A DNA stretch of 64,000 nt, from NCBI GenBank assembly GCA_013399695.1, contig VXAU01001094.1:1-64000 (forward strand), read 5' to 3'. The notes beneath the pieces were generated by a model, which saw only the letters and a list, made by a program, of their open reading frames with translations, did no database searches and had not been told where the DNA came from. Shown here one piece after another: positions 48,655 to 59,453 of this stretch (position 1 is the first letter of the stretch; every line of letters begins with the position of its first letter). The DNA is from Formicarius rufipectus. Its lineage: Eukaryota > Chordata > Aves > Passeriformes > Formicariidae. Made by a program: the position numbers and the translations under genes.

Positions 48655-49443
48655 TTAAGCCGAGGCAGTGGCTGGGTTCATTGGTTGTGTGGCCATGGTT
48701 GTCGATGCGGTGGCTGGTGTGGCTGGGCTTGCTGGTGCCAGTGGTGTGGCTGGGTTCATTGGTGGTGTGGCCGTGGTTGTTGGTGGTGTAGCTTGAGTAG
48801 CTGGTGTCGTGGACTGCCGGGAGCGTGTTACTTTGGTTGCCGATGGTGATGTGGATTGCTGGGAGCGTGTTTGAGTCTTTTTTCCAGCCATAACCCTTTG
48901 GTGGTGTTCTACCACCGCTCGATAAGCACTAGCCAGACCCCAATACAATGCAAAGAATCGCTTACTTGGATCATCATATTGAAAAGACCCATCTGCCAGA
49001 CGCTGAACCATTTCATCAGGATCAAGCACTTGCTCTACCGTGAAATCCCAGATCATGGGCGGTGCTACACGTCCTACCAATTTACCAAAATTTTCCCATT
49101 CTCCATGCCACCCAAAGACTGGCCTGTCCAAAGACCTTTCCAGAGCTCCAGCGAGTCCTTTCGAGGTTAGACGTTTTCTAAGGCAAGGGAAGCAGTACAG
49201 CACCAACCTCCCAGTGAGGAATAACCCATTCACGGCATACATCACTAATAGAAGCATCGCCACATGCTCTAAGTAGTAAGTGATGTCAAATTTAGACCCA
49301 ATGGTTTGCATTACCAAATGTCTGGTGCCAGCAGCGAGGCAAGAGAGATATCTTCTCCAAGGGAAGAAGTCACTCACACCCAGTCTTCCCTCCAGGGGCC
49401 CGAGGCTAGCAAAAATTGAGGAGAAATTTAATGAAATTGGCAT
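48655..49443 (-). CDS. 262-residue ORF of an LTR retroelement, function unknown
   Basis: An intact ORF beginning 247 bases after the primer-binding site, where the first gene (gag position) is expected. Residues about 61-86 form a hydrophobic membrane-like segment, followed by a basic CLRKR stop-transfer. Residues 105-190 look globular (Trp/Asp/Tyr-rich, with WDF and YDDPSKRFF). Residues 190-262 are Thr/Pro/Ala-rich with a 26-residue internal repeat. There is no zinc knuckle, protease or reverse transcriptase motif. About 40 bases past the stop lies a strong donor (CTGAAG|gtaagt), so the transcript may splice. At 262 codons it is far longer than chance ORFs in this window. It could be a divergent gag, an accessory gene or captured host sequence; I do not recognise it. 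Confidence 0.72.
   Translation of the reverse strand: MPISLNFSSIFASLGPLEGRLGVSDFFPWRRYLSCLAAGTRHLVMQTIGSKFDITYYLEHVAMLLLVMYAVNGLFLTGRLVLYCFPCLRKRLTSKGLAGALERSLDRPVFGWHGEWENFGKLVGRVAPPMIWDFTVEQVLDPDEMVQRLADGSFQYDDPSKRFFALYWGLASAYRAVVEHHQRVMAGKKTQTRSQQSTSPSATKVTRSRQSTTPATQATPPTTTATPPMNPATPLAPASPATPATASTTMATQPMNPATASA
48668..48787. repeat. 78-bp imperfect tandem repeat inside the ORF
   Basis: GTGGCTGGGTTCATTGGT recurs at 48,668 and 48,746 on the plus strand, 78 bases (26 codons) apart. It encodes the repeated MNPAT motif of the Thr/Pro-rich tail and keeps the frame. Confidence 0.8.
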
Positions 49444-49690
49444 TGTTTATAGGTTCTTCACCTTGTTCCCAAACAAAACCGATGTTTATATAAGCAAACT
49501 CGTTTCTGGCAGCTTTCCTGGAAATGTTCTTAAACAATGGTCAATGTTTACCAAACAAAACTACTTCTGGCCACTTTCCCGGGTTGTTTATAAAAACAAC
49601 TGTAATGTTTACACTAACGTGTTCTCAAAACAAACCAGTTTAACCAAAACAAACCAGTTATAATGAAAACTAACCAGTTTTAACAAAAAT
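49444..49690 (-). other. Leader of the LTR retroelement
   Basis: A 247-bp untranslated leader between primer-binding site and ATG. The part next to the PBS holds AACCAGTT three times at about 20-bp steps (49,633, 49,652, 49,672 on the plus strand). Its role is unknown. Confidence 0.6.
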
Positions 49691-49708
49691 AACCATCCTC
49701 TGCTACCA
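49691..49708 (-). other. Primer-binding site matching initiator tRNA-Met
   Basis: The minus strand reads TGGTAGCAGAGGATGGTT. This complements all 18 of the last bases of vertebrate initiator tRNA-Met including CCA. It sits about 10 bases inside the LTR edge, which fixes the element on the minus strand and shows it is a reverse-transcribing LTR element. Confidence 0.85.
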
Positions 49709-49717
49709 AAAAAGCTG

Positions 49718-50287
49718 TGTCGGGTTTGCTCAGCTCCCCGCCAAACACAGCTGTGTGCCAGCTAGCTCTCCCCACCCCACTCCTGACTAAAGGAAAAAAA
49801 CTAGAAAAAGGCAAAATTAGTAAAGGAATATATATATTTTTATAGATATTTTATATATATACAGCTAAATACTATGTACATATAATACAACAATCCCAAA
49901 CACCCCCAAAAAAGGAAAAAGGGAAAAGGGGAAGGGGAAAAAAGGATCAAAAAAGGTAAAACCAAAACAATCCCACTCAATCAAATCCCAGAAATTAATT
50001 AAATAGAACAATAACACAGGAAAGATCTCACCTACTTCCCTTAGGAGAAGTGAGTGCCTTCCCTCCTCTGTCGACAGAGACAACAGCTCTCAGCCAGGCC
50101 TGAGCTCTGAGAGATAAGCCGAGGCCTAAACACAGAGAGCTGCTGGCTCCGTGTCCACCCGACAAGCGAGAGAGAAGGAGAGAGCGAGACAGGAAACTCC
50201 CTCCTGTCTTTATACACCTGATTACGTAAGGGAAAGATATGGAATATTTTCTTGGTTTTGTATCCTGGTTTCTAGGGAAGGCCTACA
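49718..50287 (-). mobile_element. 5' LTR of the initiator-Met-primed retroelement
   Basis: About 570 bp, TGTCGGG at one edge and CCTACA at the other, next to the primer-binding site. A TATA box (GTGTATAAAGAC) lies at 50,217-50,206 on the minus strand. The downstream U5-side half is A-rich on the plus strand (T-rich when transcribed). The outer edge at 50,287 is less certain because no 3' LTR is available for comparison. Confidence 0.65.
50206..50217 (-). promoter_or_regulatory. TATA box of the retroelement LTR
   Basis: GTGTATAAAGAC on the minus strand, about 500 bases upstream of the primer-binding site. Confidence 0.55.
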
Positions 50288-53200
50288 ATAAAAGTACCAC
50301 ACTGTGCATAGCACTGCCTAACACATCTTCAAAGGTTTGTTACCAAATGAAGAAATAATAGCAAATGCATATATTCAACTTTTTAAGCCTGATGCAAAAG
50401 TGCCTATTTCAAATCACCTCTTAAGTATCTACTAACAGACACTCAAACACCAAAAAAAGTTCCTAGACTCTAACAATGCAACCTAAGGAAAACAAATGTT
50501 GCAGAAATTACATTTAGTTTGGAAAAAAAAAATTCACTGAAAACAAACAAAAAATCAAACAAAAAGAAAAAAAAAAGAAAAAAAACAACAGCAAATATAA
50601 GATTTGTTGGGTTTGTGGGTTTTTTTTTCTTTCCTTTTTTAAGCTGTGGTATCACTGGACACCAAGTGGCACAGCATTCCACCTCCACTTTTCTGTGTTA
50701 GTCACTGATAGATCAGCATCAAAACAGTTTAAAAAGCACTCCCACAAACACCAGAGACCTAATTATCTTCAAGAACTTTTAGAAGTATTTTATGCAACAC
50801 CTCTTTTAGTGATCATCAATTCCAGAACAGAAGTAATTTTCATTATGCTTTTGGAAGTTTTGTTTTGTTCATGCCAGCTTAGTTGTTTGAGAAAAAAATA
50901 AAACAACTCTGTTGAACCAGCTGGGATTTAAAGCTTTGTAGCAACATTCTGTCAGTGATTTGATTGTTTCGATAAAGACTAGTTTTCCTTTTTTCTGCTT
51001 TTTTCTTTCTTTAAAATATCAGTCCCCACATGAAGATTAAGCTCTTGAGCTATGTGTATCTAGCTGTCCTACCTTTCATGAAGTTAGGCACCCTGGCCTC
51101 TTACTCCAAACTCACTCCACAGGTGCAAATCAAGAGGTTAGTTTTACCAATTCCTGTTTTCCATCTGCATCACTGATGTTCTTCAGAGGCCTTGTCTTTT
51201 TCTGGTCCAACTCATTTCTTGTTGGTCCACTTGACCAACTCTTGGTCACCTTCACATTCCTTTAAAACATGTCATTTTGTGCCTCTAAATATTGCTGCAA
51301 AGTCCTTGCTTTCCAAACTGGTCCAAACTACTGACTTAAGGTCATTCAAAACTTTACCTTCATCTCCCAGTTCTCTTACTGTATTTCAGCTTCTCTTCAT
51401 AGCTCAGTTTGCACCTTACACACTATCAACTTTATAACTTTTTCTGTACAGTCATATGTTTGTCATTTGTCTATTCAAATCAGCTGTAAGCAGAAATCAA
51501 CATTTCACTTTGACTTCCTATAGATAATGACACTGACTTAACCAGTAGGGCTAAGATGGTGATATTGTTTACTTTCTGTAGTATATCTATTGCAAAATAC
51601 TGCATAAAATCAAAGGGTTTGGAACAAACTGTCCATGAATATCATTACTCTTCCAGTTATACACTGCTAATAAAAATATTTGATACGAGGCCTTATGGTA
51701 AAGGGGGAAGAATTCTCTTTGGATGTTAAAAACACTGGTACACTGAATCCATTATGTGTATCCCAGGAGTTATACTTTGCAATTACTAATGCAAACTGAG
51801 ACACTTCAGTGTATCTGTGGTAAACATTCACTAAGTATGTGTTAGTACAAATATACAGCAGAAGTGCCGATTGTGTCCTGGCTGGCAACAGTCTGTCTTT
51901 CCAGAGAAAAGTCAGCCAGGCTAGAAAATCAGCCTGGATCCTTATCTTCCAGAGAAGATAGAAGTATCCCAGTTTAGACAGGCTTCAGCAGACCTTGCAG
52001 GGTTTAAACAGAGAAAACAGAACAAATCAATATGCATTTTCATACTGATCTGCAGTGCAATTTGCAGGTGAAGAGCTAATAAAATTAATGACAAATTTCT
52101 CTGAAGAAAAATGTTATTAAACACTCCCCAAAATGAAACAAAACAAAAAAAAAAACCCTGTATTTATGGTTTGTGTGAATTCTCATCAGTAAAGAGCTAA
52201 GCAAGCAAACAATGCTGACAACTTACTACTGTAATGCAGTATTTTCATTTACTTATTGTCTATTTGAATTAAATACTTCCTTATATACAGCTTGGGTGTT
52301 GGAAATTCACATTTTAATGAGCACTGTGTATCAATAGTGTATTGAAGATTTCACATAAATTGAGAAGCTTCAGGCTCACTTCTGTTTGGAAAGTCTTCAG
52401 ATGGTGTAATTTTCCTTTAGGTGACTTTTCTAGATAGAGGCCTTTTATAAGCTATATTTTGGCCCTGCACAAATATAACCCAGTAAATCTGCACCTTTAC
52501 ACTGAAAAACCCAGCTAGGAGGCATTTTAAAGTCTGTGGATTGTTCTGGAATTTAACAGCAAGCTTGGCTAACCTGTTTATTTTATGCACATTCTAGATA
52601 CCACAACAAGTCGTTTACTAAAAGTTCATGGATCAATTCAATATATATGGAATCGATACAAAACTTCAGACAGACACACAGACATGCAAAGTAAATTTTA
52701 AAAGTTTATTTAGATGGAGGGGAAATCTTGCTCTAGATCTTTGCAATCTATTCTTGGTAGACTTTTTTCTCTATGTCATTTGAAGAGAAAAACTGGGTTT
52801 TTTTAAAATTTCCAAGAATGTCTCAAGCAGAAGGAAGTAAATGACAAACAATATGGACACTGTGTTTAAATGCGATCTGTAGTCCCATGCAGTTGACCAG
52901 GGTTTGAAGAACGTTTCTGTGCTGTGGAAAAAGTTACTCTGAAGGCTACCTGAACTTACCAGTAATAGGCTAAAAAGATTAAGTAAACTCATTAACGTGA
53001 ATTGAAAGTGCAGGCAATATTTTAGAGACTGTAGCTGTAGCCTCCCCAGTAGGCTAGAGATTTCTAATTTTCAGAAGTGTAATGCTTCCTAGTGAGGTTT
53101 TTGATGCTTTATTTACATGATTTTTTCCATTCTCAAGAAATCCTGCTGTTCTGCTCTGTGTTTTCATAAAAACCAATGGCACGTAATGCATAATACAATT

Positions 53201-53910
53201 AATTTAATTTTTACTAATGATAGCCTTCAATATTAACCAGTATCCAGCTCTTTTATTTTATGTAGTCCTGCTGTGCTCTGAAATATGTTATGTACTTGTG
53301 GAAGAAAGAGACCAATAAAACAAGGAACTGAATTTCCATAAATATCTGGCATTAGTAGGATTTCAAATAAAACATATGCTATATTACAATGTCACTTATT
53401 TGATAAATGGATATATGAGTAATCAAAAAAAAATCAAATTTCAAAAACAACTCATTGTGGAAGTCTATCACTGAAATCATAACAGCAGTGAAAGCAGACA
53501 TTTTCTCTGGTTCAGAATGTAGCATTTGAGAGCAAGAGAGTCTAGGGATCTATACCTACATCTAAATAGCAGGCTTTCAGCTGGCTTTGAATAAAGTTTA
53601 TGCTTGATTTTCATTTTTCTCTTGTGAAAGAAAACCAAGAGTTAGAACATCACCTTTTTTCATTAAACCAGAATTATGTTTTTCTGAAAAGGCTATTTGA
53701 AAGGTGTTATGGAATTTGTTTTCCAAATGGAAAAATCTTTTCAAAACTTCCTTCCAGATAATCAAGTTAAAAAGACAGTAGATGCTATCAACCATGCCCA
53801 AAACAAACCAACCCAAAATTTATCCCAAATCAGTAATTTCCCTCCTTCCTCCTCCCTCCTACCATCTCATTTAATTTTGTTCAGCCTTCTTTTCAGCCTG
53901 AATCAAAATA
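50288..53910. other. AT-rich sequence, no gene seen
   Basis: Only simple A- and T-rich stretches (50,521-50,586) and short ORFs. Confidence 0.45.
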
Positions 53911-54185
53911 TTTCATGAAATCAAAGAAAGATTGGGGTTAGAGGGGACCTTAAAGATCATCCAGTCCCAACTCCCCTGCCACGGGCAGGGATGCCACCCA
54001 CTAGACTAGGTTGCTCAAAGCCCCATCCAGCCTGGCCTTGAATACTTCCAGGACTGAGTCATCCACAGTTTCCCTGGGCAACCTGTGCCAGTTTGTCACC
54101 ACCCTCACAGTAAAGAATTTCTTCCTAATATCAAGTCTCTATCTCCCCTTGTTTCATTCAAAACCATTCCCTCCATGTCCTGCTT
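53911..54185 (-). mobile_element. CR1 LINE 3' end
   Basis: Plus-strand antisense order: GGGGACCTTAAAGATCATCC, CCCCTGCCACGGGCAGGGAT, CCATCCAGCCTGGCCTTGAA, CACAGTAAAGAATTTCTTCC. It is well preserved and among the younger CR1 copies here. Confidence 0.93.
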
Positions 54186-57100
54186 CTGTAATTTCTATTT
54201 GACTGCTGCTCTAGTTTCCATTTTTTCCTCCTATAACAGTGGCAAAGTAGAAAAAAAAAAAAAAACAGATTCAATTTAAATTACATACTCTTCTACTCTG
54301 GATAAAGAGAAATAAAAGAGGAATATTTTATGTATTTCTTTCCACACAGATTGAGTTTTCAGGACCATTACATCACTCAGCCCTTCGTCTTATCTCACTT
54401 CCAGCCCTTTGTATAATAGAATAGTGTTACTCAGCTATCACAGTCTGCACCCAGGTGTTTGAATAAATCTCACCTTCACTTCCTTTGACCTCAGTTTGAT
54501 CATCACTTTTCACTGTTTGTCTGCAGGAGTCTGCAGGTCATCAAATCCTTGTCCCTAGGTAGGTCTCTTTCTTCTGCCAGCCCTGTCTAGAAAACAGCAA
54601 GAAAGGACTCACACTTCTGAATCTTTCAGTTTTAGACCAAGTACACTAACAGGAAGACTCCATTCCTTCCTTTGGCACTAGTATCCCTTTACTTTTAAGA
54701 GAGACAGGTAAAACTTTTGCCATCTTTTCTGTATTGTGCACTAGTTGATTCTTATTCTGTACAAATATGTATGATTCAATATATCCTTCAGCAACTCATA
54801 AATGATGACAGTCTTCTCGGTCTCATTACTAAGAAAGTATTGTTGTAGTGAAACAAGAAACAGGAACAGATTCATCTAACTTGCTCCCCTAGTTGATGGC
54901 TCAGCAGCTTCATTTCACTCACCTTCACCAGTGGCAAATATAACTGAGCAGGCAGTTAAATAGTGGGGTGAGATGCAGGATCAAAAGGCACTCAGGCACA
55001 CTGCAGTTTGTAAAATGCATCAGGGTCAGGGTCGTCAGTGGATGCTCAACCACACATCTCCTAGGGCTCTTACGAAATGTCAGAAGATTGTGTTTGATTA
55101 CCCCATCAGCAAGCCAGCTGGAGTGACAACCTGAACTGTAGGCAATTAAGAAGTCATTGTAATTACTTATGAATTAAATTTGCTATTTTCAAGTTCCTTT
55201 TAAGGGGCAGGAAAGAACTTTATAGCTGATTATGCTGCCATCTACCTGACTTTATTCCAGCAGAAAGCTCGAATAAAAACTGCACTGAAAGTGAGAGAGT
55301 GACTTAACTTTCTCCCTAAAAACAAAATAACCTCAGAAACCTCCATCCAGCAGCTATGTCACCTTGGGGTATCTCTGATTACATAAAAATAAACCTGGGG
55401 ACATTTCTGGTTCTAAAGTTCACCAGGTACCTCTTTGATGTATGTGCAGAATTACCAAGCTTTAAGGATGCTGAACAAATAACTAGCATATTTAAACTAG
55501 GTGGAGAGCCACAGAGGGAGCTTTTCTCTCCCAGGAGGCGTCTGTCTGGTAGTCTCCCTTGGACTATGCATTAACAGTCAGTAAATTGGAGTCTGATCCT
55601 GACAATTCAAACAAGAAGCATTTATAACAGCCGCTTTCTTATAAAGAATAGCCTGCCTTGGGCTGATTTACTGTTACAGCTTCCAGATTCCCAGGACACA
55701 CCTAACCTAAGCGCTTATATGACAGGTTGTTTTTCTAACACCATATCACTACTCTTTTTCAAGCTAAGAGACTTTGAAGAAAGAGTCAACATTCTCTGTA
55801 ATGTATGGGTTTAGGCACCCACCCATAGCACTTGATTTTCTTACAGGACTTCTCTCACTCATCTAATGCCGAAGTAAAAGTGACAGAAATGCTAAAGAAT
55901 AAAAAGCTGTCACAGTCACACCTCATCCTTTTGATGAGCAAATGCATACCAAAAGAAAAATATGTTGTCAAGTATCTATTCATGGTCAAAAATGTCTTGG
56001 TCATCTGCTATTTTCCCTATATTCAATTTCAGTGTTAATGAATTTTGTTTTCCATTATCATTGGAAGCATATATTGTCTCAGATGGCCAATATGAGCATG
56101 TTCACAATGTTTCCAAGTATTCCTACCCCTGCTCTTTAGTGAGTTATAACTCACCTCCTATTTATTTAGACTCTGAGGATTTATTCATAGTGTTAGTTCT
56201 TACTGAGTAATTTATATTCATGGTGGTGCAGTTTCTCATGCATTTGTTGTTTTCCCCTAGCTGCTTTGATTAATAAATCACTTATTTCCTCACTTCAGCC
56301 TTTCTTAATTTTCTGTCTCCCCCTGATAAGGGTTTAATTATAACTAGTACTTCCATTTCCTTGCTATCCATTAAATTGTCACCTTCTTTTCCTCTTTCTT
56401 ATTCTGTGTTTGTTTGCTCCCCTAATTTAAATCTTTGGCCACCTCTAAGCTATGATATCTGATTTAGGCTTCAAATGCCTCCCCTCCAGACAAAACTTCA
56501 ATCTATTGAATATCTCTTGTGCTTTTTTTGTTCTTTTTTTAGGAACCTGCTAACTTTTTTCAACATGATAGCTACTAATATGGTTAAAGTTAATTTAAGG
56601 GGAATAAAATTCTTCTTTCCCTAATTTCTGAGCATGCATTACCAGTTTAGCATACTAACCTTTTTCTGGAACACAACCACTAATGCTAGGAAATACCAAT
56701 GTCAACCAGGACTTTACCTTTCAGTACCTCTCCTGGGTCTCTCCAGTTCTAGAAGTGCAGGAAGCCTACTACAAACATGATGTAAACCCTTGAATTTCAG
56801 GTGGCTTCTCCTACCATTATGGAGTTACTGCTGAGTCATATTACATGAAGGTATTCCCACCACAAATCCTCTAACCATGAGCATGTCCTTTTTCTCCCAT
56901 AGGAACCTAAGAAGTTTTATTGAACAGAGTGATCCATATGCTTTAGAGTTTGCAAAAAAAAAAAAAAAGCAAGCAGGATAAGTAAATATTAGTAATTAAT
57001 TTTCACTGTTCAGGATTGGAGAATAAAGGTGGAAAGGTTTAATGAATAAGTTCACAGAAATAAATAAAGCTGCAAGTTTTTATCAGTATCAGTGTAAGAT

Positions 57101-59189
57101 CTCTGTTGTCATCTGACTACAATCTCAGCTGTGTCTGCTCTTCCATAAAACTTAGGCCTGATACACTAGAAGAGTACTGTAATCTAAGAATACAGGTAAA
57201 TTCTAGATTTAAATCTCTCCCTGATATTTTTTTCATATTTATTCCTTTCCCCTTCAAGATTTCTAAGAACATAAATCAGTTAGGACTTTGAACTTAGCTT
57301 TTTCCTCAGGAAAACTTCCGCATATACCCATAAATTTAGAAAACATTATTGGCTAAGTGAAGCCATCTATAAGAAGATAAAAGCACTTCATCAGCCTTCT
57401 GAGAGCAAAATGTTCTTTCACTCCTGGCAGAGAAGATTGAGAACTCAGGACAAAAGCAGGAGATTATCCATCAAGGTAATTATAAATTGTAAGTCTATGT
57501 TATATGCATAAATAAATATATGTATATACATATAGATATGAAGGAGACTATGTGTGAGGGTTTTAATTGATTTATGCACAATAGTAATAAAGCACATTTT
57601 TGGATTAATGACTTCCTGGCACTGATTTGAAGCCTACTATGACAGACACTTCACGTTTTCCTACAAACTTGTATCTATTGTTTCTATTCATTGTCTGCGG
57701 TCACAGCAGCACCACTTTACCACCTTCTCATTGGACAAGCAGCTGCTGCAGAGTGTTTCTCTGACCATCTTCCTTACCAGTTAATTGTAGGTGTATTTAT
57801 TCAGACATGCCTATTTCTGTCCATTTCCAGGGCCTGAAACCTCTAATGTATTTTTAGAAACCTGCCTTCCTTCTGGTAGCAAACACTAGTCATTCATAAG
57901 CAGTTAGTGAGGAAAACATTTCTCAGCCTTTTTTTTCTTTTCTTTTTTTTTTGAGAATCAAACATTGTAAATATTGATGGTGCCAAAAACAAACAAACAA
58001 ACATAAATGGAAAAAAAAAAAAAAACAAAAAAAAAACAAACTTGCCAACCAGAGATGAGTGAAATGATTTATAAGTAAAATATCTGATAGCAATAAACCA
58101 AGACAAGAGGATAATTTTCTGCTACTCCAGCTGTCATCCCAAATGGGAATTTCATTTATTATCAATCTATTCTCTTTATTTTCTAACTTTCAAACTGCAA
58201 AAGAAAACCAGAAGTAACAAGCAATTAACATTTACTTTACCCGATTCTGAAAGTTTGCTCACACTTGCCAGGTACAAACTGATGGCCCCGCAAAAATGGC
58301 CTTTGAAGAAAGATTACGGTAGAGTTAATCACTGTGAAATGCTCAAGGCTTTGCAAATCATTGGAAAGGCATCCAAGCAAGCTATTCAGCAATGTTAAAT
58401 CTTTGCAGTTATGTTAAGTACAGGAGATCAAAGTCATGTTTTGATATCACCTTAAGCTAAAAAATCATGTCACTGCTATTAAAAAAAAATTCTGTATTAT
58501 TCTGTATTTGAATTACTGTCAAGTTCTTTTATTTCTTAGGAATAATGAATAAGAGCTTATACTTAGAAATATTGCTGCATATTCCTTCACAAGTAAGTAT
58601 ATTTATATACAAAACTCTTACTATGAAATTATTGCTTACTAAATCAAGGTATTTCTCTGGTGGTTAGTTTTTCTCTTGATAATTATGGTGAAGACAAAGG
58701 ATGTACATAAGGTCTCTCCCACTGTGCATGAACACAGACATGTCTGTGTAAATACTGGACTGAACTGATTGGTGTTTTTGAATCTTCTGCAAAAGCAATC
58801 ATAAAAACCTGAGACAAACTGTTGTGAGGTCTATACTAGTAATAGTGTCATGTGAAACTTTCTTCTAAGATTTTTTTGCTTAGGATAGTAGTAGATTCTT
58901 CACCCCAAACTCTTAACTCTTTTTATCACCATCAGAGAAAAGAAAGTTGGATGCTGTCAATTTAAGCACTAAACATAAAAGCAGAAGGCACAGATATTAC
59001 CAGTCAGATTATTAGAGTTTGAAAACACAGCTACAGAGTTAACTTTCTCTTCCTAAGGAATTCTCTTCTGGCAATTGGAATTGGGATTAAAAAAGGGAAA
59101 AAAAAAAAATCTGTGCAGGTTTGACCATTTAAGTAAACAGCATTTAAAAGCAAAAAACTTATGTCAGCTAGTAACCGGGTAACTTGTGT
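54186..59189. other. AT-rich sequence, no gene seen
   Basis: About 5 kb without recognised repeats. A 40-nt acceptor/donor pair at 57,157-57,196 (plus) is open in one frame but is most likely a decoy. An A-rich patch lies at 57,985-58,040. Confidence 0.45.
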
Positions 59190-59453
59190 TCCTAGTCACT
59201 GGAATAGAGGCAGTGGACACAAACTGAAACTCAGGAGGTTCCTTCTGAACATCAGGAAACACGCCTTGAGTGTGATGATGACTAGCACTGACGCAGGTTG
59301 ATAAGGGAGTATGTGGAACTTCCAGCCCAGGAGAGAATCTAAAGCTCACCCAGTCCTAGACAACTGGCTGTAGGTGACCCTGCTTGAATCTGGGATTAGA
59401 TCGGATGTTCTCTAGAGGTTCCCTCTGGCCTCAAACATTCTGTGATTCTGTGA
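59190..59453 (+). mobile_element. CR1 LINE, 5'-truncated 3' end
   Basis: Plus-strand landmarks: GGCAGTGGACACAAACTGAA, CAGGAGGTTCCTTCTGAACA, then CTAGAGGTTCCCTCTGGCCT and CATTCTGTGATTCTGTGA. It is a different CR1 subfamily from the copies at 12,994 and 16,566. Confidence 0.92.

Noticed and set aside
57157..57196. 40-nt plus-strand acceptor/donor pair with one open frame
   Set aside because: Isolated, short, weak donor, and no partner exon in phase.
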